From NCBI GenBank assembly GCA_948888345.1, contig CAQTPN010000009.1, positions 1 to 14,192 of the forward strand: a stretch of DNA of 14,192 nt, in the 5' to 3' direction. This DNA comes from an uncultured bacterium (GTDB taxonomy: Bacteria > Cyanobacteriota > Vampirovibrionia > Gastranaerophilales > Gastranaerophilaceae). Of the stretch, positions 1-5,090 are shown in pieces (position 1 is the stretch's first letter; each line of letters opens with the position of its first letter). Made by a program: the position numbers and the translations under genes. The notes under the pieces were generated by a model that saw only the letters and a program-made list of their open reading frames with translations, was not told the DNA's origin and made no database searches.

Positions 1-627
1 TTTTGTATAGAGTTTTTTTGATAATGTGTCTTTTTTTGTTTCTTTTGTATCATCGTCCGCTTTTTTAATCTGAATATCTTTGTAATCAAGATTTAAAATT
101 TTAGTTGTTTTGTTTAATGTGGTGACGTTTTGAATTAAAATTTCTTCCCTTATAAGTACATCTAAAGCAAGGCGGGCGGTATTCTGCGATGTATCAATTT
201 CATTTGCAATAATCCTTGCCGATGGCAGAATATCTCCTTTTTTAAGCTTCTGCTCAATTATATATTTTTTAATTTTAAATACTGCACTGTCTTTTTTGGA
301 AACAGATTTTTCCGATAATTCGGCTTCGTTCTGCGCATTCTTATCCGCAATCATTGTGCCTACGCATTGTCTTGATTTAAAATATCCTAAATCTTCCGCA
401 TAGCGGACGGCATTTTGCATGGTGCCCGTGCTTACGTTATGGTATTTTGCAAAGTCTTTTTTAGACGGGATTATATCTCCGAAATTAAAAAGATTTTTAT
501 TTAAACCGTCTTCTACCCAGAAAATAAGCCAGTTTAAAAGAATACGGTCTTTGGGCAGATTGTTAACCATACCGCTTTTAAAATCTGCAGGGGGGATATG
601 AATTTCTGTAATTTCTATCTTTTTCAT
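1..627 (-). CDS. Tandem GntR-type winged-helix regulator (3' end missing)
   Basis: The minus frame is open from an ATG at 627 to the window edge, giving 209 codons without a stop; the C terminus lies outside. Two GntR-like winged-helix domains are visible. The first spans about residues 26-93, with GDIIPSKKDFAKYHNVS, a recognition helix TGTMQNAVRYAEDLGY and a wing ending VGTMI. The second spans about residues 115-175, with KKGDILPSARIIANEID, TSQNTARLALDVLIREEI and a degenerate wing. Both follow the family pattern GDxLPSxRxLA...VSxxTVRxAxxxL. A Lys/Asp-rich stretch follows, and no effector-binding domain is visible. This suggests a DNA-binding transcription regulator; its targets are unknown. 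A TATAAT box at 646-641 lies 13 nt before the ATG, and there is no Shine-Dalgarno. It diverges from the metallopeptidase-like gene. The family is well supported, the exact role is not. Confidence 0.8.
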   Translation of the reverse strand, partial: MKKIEITEIHIPPADFKSGMVNNLPKDRILLNWLIFWVEDGLNKNLFNFGDIIPSKKDFAKYHNVSTGTMQNAVRYAEDLGYFKSRQCVGTMIADKNAQNEAELSEKSVSKKDSAVFKIKKYIIEQKLKKGDILPSARIIANEIDTSQNTARLALDVLIREEILIQNVTTLNKTTKILNLDYKDIQIKKADDDTKETKKDTLSKKLYTK

Positions 628-640
628 AATTGTTTTTTTA

Positions 641-646
641 ATTATA
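641..646 (-). promoter_or_regulatory. -10 box for the tandem GntR gene
   Basis: A perfect TATAAT on the minus strand lies 13 nt upstream of the ATG at 627, in AT-rich DNA with no recognisable -35. It implies a 5' leader of only about 7 nt with no Shine-Dalgarno. It is a motif match only. Confidence 0.45.
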
Positions 647-722
647 CAATACTTAAAACCTGAAAATAAATAATTTTTCTTAAGGAATTTTTAACAAAAG
701 ATTTTATTTTTAAGGTTTATAC

Positions 723-731
723 TGATAGAAT
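723..731 (+). promoter_or_regulatory. Possible extended -10 for the HEAGH protein gene
   Basis: TGATAGAAT matches an extended -10 (TGnTAtAAT) 34 nt before the ATG at 766. No good -35 is present, and no convincing Shine-Dalgarno precedes the gene. This is a weak call. Confidence 0.3.
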
Positions 732-765
732 AGGTTTAAGAAAATTTGTATCGGTAGCGTATTTT

Positions 766-1515
766 ATGAAAATTGGCGGTAACATTCATACAGCCCCTGT
801 TTTTTATAATACTTTCGGATTTTTAAAAAAATCCAAAAGCAAAAATACTGATGCAAATGCACAGCAGGGCGGGATATATGTTAAGCCGATAGAACGGACA
901 AAAAAGCAAGAAGATACTATTGCGCGGGCTTTAGGTGAACTTCAAAATGTTAAATTTTCCGCAAATGATATTCTTTATATGAAAAATTTGGGGGTAAATA
1001 TGCCCTTTAGCAGCGGTCTTGAAGCAGTTAATTATTTAAACAGCAGGAATATTGATATAAAATATGCCGAATTTTCAAATAAAAATGTCCATGCCTGTCT
1101 TGATACGACGGATAAAATTCCTGTAGTTTTAATAAATTCAGATTATAAAGATTTGGCCACTTTTCCCGATATACTGGCCATTTCGGAGGCTATGCTGCAT
1201 GAGGCAGGGCATGCAAAAGATGATGATTCAATAAATTCAATTCAGGAAGAAATTGACTGCCTTGCATTGAATGTTCTTGCGCATCAGTATTATAAAAAAA
1301 GCTATCCTGACGTATTTAACAATCAAAATTCCCCGCTTTATTATGAAGGAGTGAGCCTTTATGACAGATTATTTTTTGAATTTGACCCTGATAAAAAGGG
1401 GTTAAAGAAAAGAGTTTCTGAAAAATACGGATTTTTAGATATTTCATCTCCAAACCATGCCGCTTCTTCTATAGCAAAAGAAATTAAAAAAATGTCTCAG
1501 GAAGTAAATACATAA
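766..1515 (+). CDS. Orphan HEAGH zinc-metallopeptidase-like protein
   Basis: This is a 249-aa protein without a signal peptide or membrane segment. Residues 145-149 read HEAGH, the HExxH zinc-binding and catalytic motif, inside the helix SEAMLHEAGHA. A second acidic helix follows (QEEIDCLALNVLAHQYY, residues 160-176). HExxH followed by an E-rich helix of the type EExxxxAxxxL resembles the M78 (ImmA/IrrE) arrangement, with E161 or E162 as the possible third zinc ligand. That family match is inferred from motif geometry, and the rest of the protein is unfamiliar. The N terminus (GGNIHTAPVFYNTF) looks like a lineage-specific leader. No HTH partner of the ImmR type is adjacent, although a regulator gene diverges from it. 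The substrate is unknown. Confidence 0.6.
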   Translation: MKIGGNIHTAPVFYNTFGFLKKSKSKNTDANAQQGGIYVKPIERTKKQEDTIARALGELQNVKFSANDILYMKNLGVNMPFSSGLEAVNYLNSRNIDIKYAEFSNKNVHACLDTTDKIPVVLINSDYKDLATFPDILAISEAMLHEAGHAKDDDSINSIQEEIDCLALNVLAHQYYKKSYPDVFNNQNSPLYYEGVSLYDRLFFEFDPDKKGLKKRVSEKYGFLDISSPNHAASSIAKEIKKMSQEVNT

Positions 1516-1606
1516 AATTGTTACAAAAATTTACAAAAAAACTTGACTTTTCGGGCTTTTTTGGTCAAAAAAATATTTTTACAATGTTTATAAAAGCAAA
1601 CATATA

Positions 1607-1615
1607 TGATATAAT
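1607..1615 (+). promoter_or_regulatory. Extended -10 promoter of the small-protein unit
   Basis: TGATATAAT is a perfect extended -10 (TGn plus TATAAT at 1610-1615). No strong -35 stands at 17 nt (TTTATA at 1587-1592), as is common for extended -10 promoters. Predicted transcription starts near 1622, about 50 nt before the 53-aa gene. Confidence 0.6.
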
Positions 1616-1621
1616 AAGTTT

Positions 1622-1654
1622 ATGTTGTTAGTTAAAAGTGTGCATGTGCGTTAA
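1622..1654 (+). CDS. Possible leaderless 10-aa upstream ORF
   Basis: An ATG lies exactly 7 nt after the end of TATAAT, at the predicted transcription start. It opens a 10-codon frame (MLLVKSVHVR) ending in TAA at 1652-1654. The Shine-Dalgarno of the 53-aa gene follows 6 nt later. It could be a leader peptide translated from a leaderless 5' end, or a chance ATG at +1. No regulatory codon bias or attenuator hairpin is evident, so confidence is low. Confidence 0.25.
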   Translation: MLLVKSVHVR

Positions 1655-1672
1655 AAATCGGGAGGTGTAAGC

Positions 1673-1834
1673 ATGACGACTCTAGTTGAAAAGCTCAAAG
1701 TAAAATCACCCATCAAATCAAAGTTTGAAGATGAATTTCAAACCTACCTTAAGGCCCAATGTTTAAAAACTACATTCAACGGAATTGAACTTGAAACGTT
1801 CAGCTGGTACAAAAAAATGTTAGGTTTAATGTAG
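1673..1834 (+). CDS. Small 53-aa protein of unknown function
   Basis: This short gene is supported by its signals rather than homology. A strong Shine-Dalgarno GGAGGTG (1661-1667) sits 5 nt before the ATG, an extended -10 promoter lies upstream, and an intrinsic terminator follows 27 nt after the TAG stop. The protein (MTTLVEKLKVKSPIKSKFED..., ending KKMLGLM) is basic and probably helical, with one Cys and one Trp and no signal peptide or membrane segment. It forms its own transcription unit between the HEAGH protein gene and the Nudix gene. The combination of strong promoter, optimal ribosome site and terminator suggests high expression. I do not recognise a family. The alternative is that the transcript acts mainly as a small RNA. 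Confidence 0.65.
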   Translation: MTTLVEKLKVKSPIKSKFEDEFQTYLKAQCLKTTFNGIELETFSWYKKMLGLM

Positions 1835-1860
1835 ACAAAAAGATTTTAGTTTAATTCAGC

Positions 1861-1890
1861 AAAGGCAGGAATTTCCTGCCTCTTTTTGTG
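1861..1890 (+). terminator. Intrinsic terminator of the 53-aa gene
   Basis: A 6-bp GC-rich stem GGCAGG (1864-1869) / CCTGCC (1875-1880) with a 5-nt loop AATTT is followed by TCTTTTTGTG. This is a standard Rho-independent terminator. Confidence 0.85.
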
Positions 1891-1927
1891 TTTATTAATA
1901 ATTTTCAGGCGTTTTATATTTCAGGTG

Positions 1928-1933
1928 TATAAT
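1928..1933 (+). promoter_or_regulatory. -10 box placed for a leaderless Nudix mRNA
   Basis: A perfect TATAAT ends 7 nt before the A of the chosen Nudix start codon (1940), so the predicted +1 coincides with the ATG. No good -35 is seen. An AGGTG at 1923-1927 overlaps the box; if transcription began further upstream it could act as a distant Shine-Dalgarno. Confidence 0.45.
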
Positions 1934-1939
1934 TTAATT

Positions 1940-2458
1940 ATGAAATACTGTCCTGAATGCGGAAATAAATTAATTTTAAAAGAATCTTTCAACTGCGGCA
2001 TAAGTGACGGGATGATACCATTTTGTACAAAATGCAATAAATTTCATTTCCCGATGTTTAATACCGCAGTAAGCAGTGTTATATACAATAGAGACTATTC
2101 AAAAACTCTTCTTGTGCAGCAATACGGAAGGGGGTTAAACATACTTGTTGCAGGATATGTAAATAAAGGCGAGAATTTAGAAGAGGCCTTATATCGTGAA
2201 ATTAAAGAGGAAACGGGGCTTTCTGTGTTATCATATAAGTTTAATGCAAGCAAATATTATGAAAAATCAAATAGTTTAATTTGTAACTTTATAGTGAGAG
2301 CAGAAGATGAAAATCTGCACCCCAACAGTGAAATAGATTTTGCAAAATGGTATACACTAAATGAAGCGCGGGCTGAAATTTATAAAGGAAGCCTTGCGGA
2401 AGAATTTTTTCTAAAATCTTTAGAGAAAATCCCATCATTTAATAAAAACGCTTCCTAA
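1940..2458 (+). CDS. Nudix hydrolase with N-terminal zinc ribbon
   Basis: This 172-aa cytosolic hydrolase acts on nucleoside-diphosphate-X substrates. An N-terminal zinc ribbon has CPEC (C4, C7) and CTKC (C29, C32). A complete Nudix box runs from G72 to L94: G-x5-E, seven residues, then REIKEETGL, which supplies the Mg-binding glutamates. The ribbon-plus-Nudix layout resembles NADH pyrophosphatase NudC, but the SQPWPFPxS signature expected after the box is absent, so NADH/NAD-RNA specificity should not be assumed. The chosen ATG directly precedes the zinc ribbon. An earlier in-frame ATG at 1886 lies inside the upstream terminator and adds an implausible hydrophobic tail. The gene is convergent with the nitroreductase gene, with a single base between stops. 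Confidence 0.85.
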   Translation: MKYCPECGNKLILKESFNCGISDGMIPFCTKCNKFHFPMFNTAVSSVIYNRDYSKTLLVQQYGRGLNILVAGYVNKGENLEEALYREIKEETGLSVLSYKFNASKYYEKSNSLICNFIVRAEDENLHPNSEIDFAKWYTLNEARAEIYKGSLAEEFFLKSLEKIPSFNKNAS

Positions 2459-2459
2459 T

Positions 2460-3089
2460 TTATTTCATAATCTCCATAACCTCTTCAAGCGGTTTTTTCG
2501 GAGCTCTGTTCGGATTATCCGCATACGGTTTTCCTATCGTTAAAATTGTTACAATTTTATCTTCTTCTTTTAAATTTAAAAGATTCTTAAATTCTTCATA
2601 CGCTAAAATAGGGGCTACCATCCAGCAGCTTGAAAGTCCTAAGGCATGAGCTGATAATGCCATATTTTCAATCGCTCCGCCCATGCTTAAAAGATATGAA
2701 TCAGGGCGCATATTTGAAATTTCATCCTGCGAATATCCGGCCATCTCTAAAACTCCGCCCATAAATGACGGTGCCTTTGTTTCAACACAAACTATAACAA
2801 CAGGGGCTGTTTCAAAGAAGATTGAATGCGCTTTATAGCTTGAAACCTGCTTTGCTGTTGCTTCATCAAGTTTTGATGTTATTTCATCGTATTTATTTAA
2901 CACTGCTTCAACCATTTTATGTTTAATATCTTTATTGAAAACTGCAATAAATTTCCAATTTTGGGTATTCATAGCAGCAGGAGCCAGACGGGCAGAATTT
3001 ATTATTCTTTTGATTTCATCATCTGTCGGTACATAATCTGAATACTTTCTGATAGTTTTTCTTGTATCAACACATTCAAATATTTCCAT
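2460..3089 (-). CDS. Nitroreductase-family flavoprotein
   Basis: This 209-aa protein belongs to the FMN-dependent NADH/NADPH-type nitroreductase family (cytosolic). Family marks visible are the N-terminal TRKTIRKY (R10, R14, FMN phosphate binding), SARLAPAAMNTQNWKF (residues 32-47, the flavin-binding SxxxAPSxxNxQPW segment), GGAIENMALSAHALGL in the C-terminal half, and LTIGKP near the end. The length fits a single-domain member of the short type. An AAGGAG Shine-Dalgarno lies 7 nt before the ATG on the minus strand. It diverges from the vWA-protein gene across only 28 nt and converges on the Nudix gene. The physiological substrate (quinone, nitro compound or other) cannot be told from sequence. 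Confidence 0.88.
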   Translation of the reverse strand: MEIFECVDTRKTIRKYSDYVPTDDEIKRIINSARLAPAAMNTQNWKFIAVFNKDIKHKMVEAVLNKYDEITSKLDEATAKQVSSYKAHSIFFETAPVVIVCVETKAPSFMGGVLEMAGYSQDEISNMRPDSYLLSMGGAIENMALSAHALGLSSCWMVAPILAYEEFKNLLNLKEEDKIVTILTIGKPYADNPNRAPKKPLEEVMEIMK

Positions 3090-3105
3090 AAAAAACTCCT
3101 TATAG

Positions 3106-3111
3106 TAGAAT
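3106..3111 (+). promoter_or_regulatory. -10-like box placed for a leaderless vWA mRNA
   Basis: TAGAAT ends 7 nt before the A of the ATG at 3118; TTTCCA at 3083-3088 is a poor -35 at 17 nt. No Shine-Dalgarno precedes the gene. The box lies in the 28-nt divergent gap shared with the nitroreductase gene. Confidence 0.35.
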
Positions 3112-3117
3112 AAACAT

Positions 3118-3924
3118 ATGAATAATTATAAAATAATAATTCTGATTGTAGCTTTTTTTCTTTGCTTTGTAAATTGCACCGCCATAAAAACATATGCGGC
3201 TGAAAACTTTAAATATAACGTGTATACGCCTGAAACCTTCAGGAGCCTTAAAGATTTAAGCACACCAAAGGTGCAAAGCGAGCCTGCAGATGATACCCCA
3301 AAATTTGAGGACGGTTCATCAATTTTATTTATTGTAGATTTTTCAAATTCAATGAATGATAAGATGGGTCAAAAAACTAAAATGCAGGTGGCTGTTGATA
3401 CTTTAACCGTTATTCTGCCTAAAATTCCGCCATCTATAAAAACAGCATTAAGGGTATACGGATATAAAGCAGGGTTTACCTACCTTCAAGGATGTATGGC
3501 ATCAAAAATGGCTGTTCCTTTTGCATCCCAAAATGCCGATAATATTTTAGGGGCACTGTATGCAACAAAAGCTGTCGGGTGGACTCCTATAACTTATTCT
3601 TTGAAACAGGCCGTAAATGTTGATTTTGCCGGAGTTAAGGGTAAAAAACACATCGTTTTATTAACAGATGGCGGGGAAAATTGTGATGAGAGCCCCTGTA
3701 CATACGCCATTGAACTTATGAAAACGCGTGATGATATTTCAATTGATGTTATAGCCTTTGATATCAACGATTTTGAAGCTAATGACCAATTAAGATGTGC
3801 AGCGGTTGCAACAAGGGGCAAATTTTATTCCGCAAATACACCTTACCAGCTCCTTGATAGCCTGTTTGAAAGCTTAAATATAGATAAAAATGTAAAAGGT
3901 ACTATCAAAATTGATGAAAACTAA
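3118..3924 (+). CDS. Exported von Willebrand factor A domain protein
   Basis: This is a 268-aa protein with an N-terminal signal peptide (hydrophobic stretch about residues 5-19, likely cleavage near TYAA at 25-28), so it acts outside the cytoplasmic membrane. The vWA domain spans about residues 68-255 and has a complete MIDAS metal site: DFSNS (D74, S76, S78), T156 in GWTPI and D184 in LLTDGG. Extra cysteines at 189 and 194 could form a disulfide. The C-terminal DQLRCAAVATRGKFYSA resembles the family of single-domain secreted vWA proteins annotated as Ca-activated chloride-channel-like. The binding partner is unknown. The stop overlaps the next gene's start, so the two are probably co-transcribed. 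No Shine-Dalgarno is seen; translation may be leaderless. Confidence 0.85.
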   Translation: MNNYKIIILIVAFFLCFVNCTAIKTYAAENFKYNVYTPETFRSLKDLSTPKVQSEPADDTPKFEDGSSILFIVDFSNSMNDKMGQKTKMQVAVDTLTVILPKIPPSIKTALRVYGYKAGFTYLQGCMASKMAVPFASQNADNILGALYATKAVGWTPITYSLKQAVNVDFAGVKGKKHIVLLTDGGENCDESPCTYAIELMKTRDDISIDVIAFDINDFEANDQLRCAAVATRGKFYSANTPYQLLDSLFESLNIDKNVKGTIKIDEN

Positions 3925-4372
3925 GGAAAATAGAAATTTGGAATTAATGAAATTATCTGAGAGCCTTGAAGACTATCTTGAAGCTATCTATAATGAAGTT
4001 ATAAAGAAGGGCGAGGCTAAAGTTACAGATATTTCAAATATATTAAATGTCAAAAAGGCTTCTGTAACAGGGGCACTAATCAGCCTTAAAAACAAGGGGC
4101 TTATCAATTATGAACCTTATTCAAGCATAACACTTACAAAATTAGGTGAAAAGCATGCTGTTGAAATTATTGAACGGCATACTGTAATGTGTGAATTTTT
4201 AGAAAATATTTTAAATCTGCAAAAGGAAGAGGCTATTGAAAACGCTTGCAAAATGGAACATATAATGAGCGAAACAATGTTTTGCAGAATGACAAAGTTT
4301 TCCCTTTTTATACAGGATTTATGCAAAAAAGAGCCTGAAATTAAAGAACAAATCCAAAAACTTTATGAATAA
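3914..4372 (+). CDS. DtxR/MntR-family metal-dependent repressor
   Basis: This is a 152-aa metalloregulator with an N-terminal winged helix (about residues 15-75, SLEDYLEAIYN, then TDISNILNVKKASVTGAL) and a metal-binding dimerisation domain. Candidate ligands align with the family: D20 and E23 in EDYLEAIY, H89 in ERH, and C112-x-x-E115-H116. The Cys at the first position of CxxEH is DtxR/IdeR-like (iron); MntR has Glu there. The C-terminal SH3-like domain of DtxR is absent, so the overall length is MntR-like. It overlaps the vWA stop by 11 nt, which suggests translational coupling. Start choice is uncertain: TTG at 3911, ATG at 3914 and ATG at 3947 (better matching family N termini) are all possible, and none has a good Shine-Dalgarno. 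Confidence 0.83.
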   Translation: MKTKENRNLELMKLSESLEDYLEAIYNEVIKKGEAKVTDISNILNVKKASVTGALISLKNKGLINYEPYSSITLTKLGEKHAVEIIERHTVMCEFLENILNLQKEEAIENACKMEHIMSETMFCRMTKFSLFIQDLCKKEPEIKEQIQKLYE

Positions 4373-4388
4373 AATATTTAAAATCGTC

Positions 4389-4423
4389 ACCCTGAACTCG
4401 TTTCGGGGTCTTACTGATGTAAG
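4389..4423. repeat. Paired hairpins, REP-like intergenic element
   Basis: ACCCTGAA (4389-4396) pairs with TTCGGGGT (4402-4409) around a CTCGT loop, with one G-T wobble. CTTAC (4410-4414) pairs with GTAAG (4419-4423) around TGAT. Together they fill the gap between the convergent repressor and 61-aa genes. The first hairpin looks like interspersed palindromes seen in many gut bacterial genomes. It may also end transcription from both sides, although no clean U-tract follows. Confidence 0.5.
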
Positions 4424-4443
4424 CTTGTATATAAATCCCAAAT

Positions 4444-4629
4444 TTATCTGCCGAGTTTTCTTAAAATATTTTCAAGTCTGGTGTAGGCTTCATCAAGGAC
4501 ACTGATGGCTTTTGCATAATAGGAGGGGGCTATGTCATCATTTTCTGAAACTTTTATTAATAAATCCAGTGCAACTCTTGTATCTATGGCGTAGTCTTGA
4601 ATTGTGTTATTTGTTTCCTTATCGCACAC
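4444..4629 (-). CDS. Small 61-aa helical protein, divergent from AbrB-like gene
   Basis: The frame ends in TAA at 4444-4446. I chose a GTG start at 4629 because an AAGGAG on the minus strand (about 4645-4640) lies about 10 nt before it and a good promoter lies upstream. The frame stays open further upstream, but that part runs through the divergent promoter and the AbrB-like gene in antisense. The protein (CDKETNNTIQDYAID..., ending RLENILRKLGR) is predicted to be all-helical, with no signal peptide, membrane segment or recognised domain. An ATT three codons upstream is a less likely start. Its promoter overlaps that of the AbrB-like gene within an inverted repeat, so the two are probably co-regulated or mutually regulated. 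The function is unknown. Confidence 0.6.
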   Translation of the reverse strand: MCDKETNNTIQDYAIDTRVALDLLIKVSENDDIAPSYYAKAISVLDEAYTRLENILRKLGR

Positions 4630-4677
4630 TTTAATTTTTCTCCTTATATTTACAGTAGAATTAGTCAGGTATAATTT

Positions 4678-4706
4678 AGTATATACCTTTACTAAGATTT
4701 TGTCTA
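4678..4706 (-). promoter_or_regulatory. Promoter of the 61-aa gene
   Basis: Minus-strand -35 TAGACA (4706-4701, 5/6 to consensus), a 17-nt spacer, and -10 TATACT (4683-4678, 5/6). It overlaps the oppositely directed promoter of the AbrB-like gene. Confidence 0.6.
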
Positions 4707-4727
4707 GTAAATATAATAGTAAAGGTA
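4684..4727. repeat. Perfect 11-bp inverted repeat, candidate operator
   Basis: TACCTTTACTA (4684-4694) is the exact reverse complement of TAGTAAAGGTA (4717-4727), separated by 22 bp. A third copy of the core, TAGTAAA, lies inside at 4705-4711, 12 bp from the TAGTAAA at 4717-4723. The arms cover the plus-strand -35, the end of its -10 and the Shine-Dalgarno of the AbrB-like gene, and touch the minus-strand promoter. This layout suits a dimeric or tetrameric repressor acting on both promoters. Confidence 0.6.
4688..4717 (+). promoter_or_regulatory. Promoter of the AbrB-like gene
   Basis: -35 TTTACT (4688-4693), an 18-nt spacer, and -10 TATAAT (4712-4717). Predicted transcription starts near 4724, within the Shine-Dalgarno region AAAGGT that precedes the ATG at 4733, so the leader is short. 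Confidence 0.6.
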
Positions 4728-4732
4728 AATGT

Positions 4733-4945
4733 ATGGAAAGAAAATTGTTCAGGTCTGGCGGAGGTTGGGCATTATTTATTAATTCAACAATTTTAAAACT
4801 TATGAAAGTTAATCCTGAAACAGACACCGTGGAATATATAATGGAAAATGATACTTTAAAAATCAAAAAAGCCGCTTCCTCAGCCAATTCCGGCACAGCA
4901 AAAGCAGCAAAAAAATCCCCTGCCAAAAAAGCAGAAGGGAAATAA
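4733..4945 (+). CDS. AbrB/MazE-like DNA-binding protein with Lys/Ala-rich tail
   Basis: This is a 70-aa protein. Residues 1-46 fit the swapped-hairpin AbrB/MazE/SpoVT fold: RKLFRSGGGWALFINSTILK, then VNPETDTVEYIMENDTLKIKK, corresponding to the family pattern of Gly-x-W/S, a hydrophobic strand, a helix LLxLxxxxP, and a closing LxIxx strand. Residues 47-70 form a disordered tail of 24 residues with 8 Ala and 6 Lys, containing SPAKK, which resembles histone H1 tails and could bind DNA nonspecifically. The start is set by AAAGGT 6 nt upstream; a longer frame upstream crosses the promoter. It may be a chromosome-associated or autoregulatory repressor, or an antitoxin, but no toxin gene is recognisable beside it. 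The divergent 61-aa protein is the only candidate partner. Confidence 0.7.
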   Translation: MERKLFRSGGGWALFINSTILKLMKVNPETDTVEYIMENDTLKIKKAASSANSGTAKAAKKSPAKKAEGK

Positions 4946-4949
4946 GTCT

Positions 4950-4964
4950 GTTAAACGCTTTAAC
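4950..4964. terminator. Small palindrome between convergent small genes
   Basis: GTTAAA-CGC-TTTAAC forms a 6-bp AT-rich hairpin 5 nt after the AbrB-like stop. It is weak for an intrinsic terminator and lacks a U-tract; its role is uncertain. Confidence 0.25.
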
Positions 4965-5055
4965 TCTGCATTAAATCATCATAGTTAATATGATGTTCTC
5001 TTGCATAGTCGATAAATTGCACCTCTTTTTCGTTAATTTTTTTGCAAGATGCCAT
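4960..5055 (-). CDS. Possible 31-aa small protein or gene remnant
   Basis: A short minus-strand frame from ATG 5055 to TAA 4962-4960 reads MASCKKINEKEVQFIDYARE then HHINYDDLMQS, which looks like genuine soluble protein composition (mixed charged and aromatic residues). It is bounded upstream by an in-frame TGA and has no Shine-Dalgarno. It could be a small protein, or the 3' remnant of a larger decayed gene, since the other frames across 4971-5219 contain nothing convincing. Low confidence. Confidence 0.3.
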   Translation of the reverse strand: MASCKKINEKEVQFIDYAREHHINYDDLMQS

Positions 5056-5090
5056 GGTTTTGTAACTTTTTCAAGATGCAATAACCTTAC

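Noticed and set aside
1543-1567. TTGAC...GTCAA as a terminator, or TTGACT as a -35 box
   Set aside because: The stem is only 5 bp with a long loop, and no -10 stands at the right distance from TTGACT.
1886-1939. Longer N terminus for the Nudix hydrolase
   Set aside because: It starts inside the U-tract of the upstream terminator and adds a hydrophobic stretch before the zinc ribbon; the ATG at 1940 fits the family and the -10 box.
3594-3821. 75-codon frame antisense to the vWA gene
   Set aside because: It is a shadow of a clear vWA domain and has no ribosome site or recognisable content.
4630-4926. Longer N terminus for the 61-aa minus-strand protein
   Set aside because: It runs antisense through the AbrB-like gene and its promoter; the extra part is a hydrophobic shadow.
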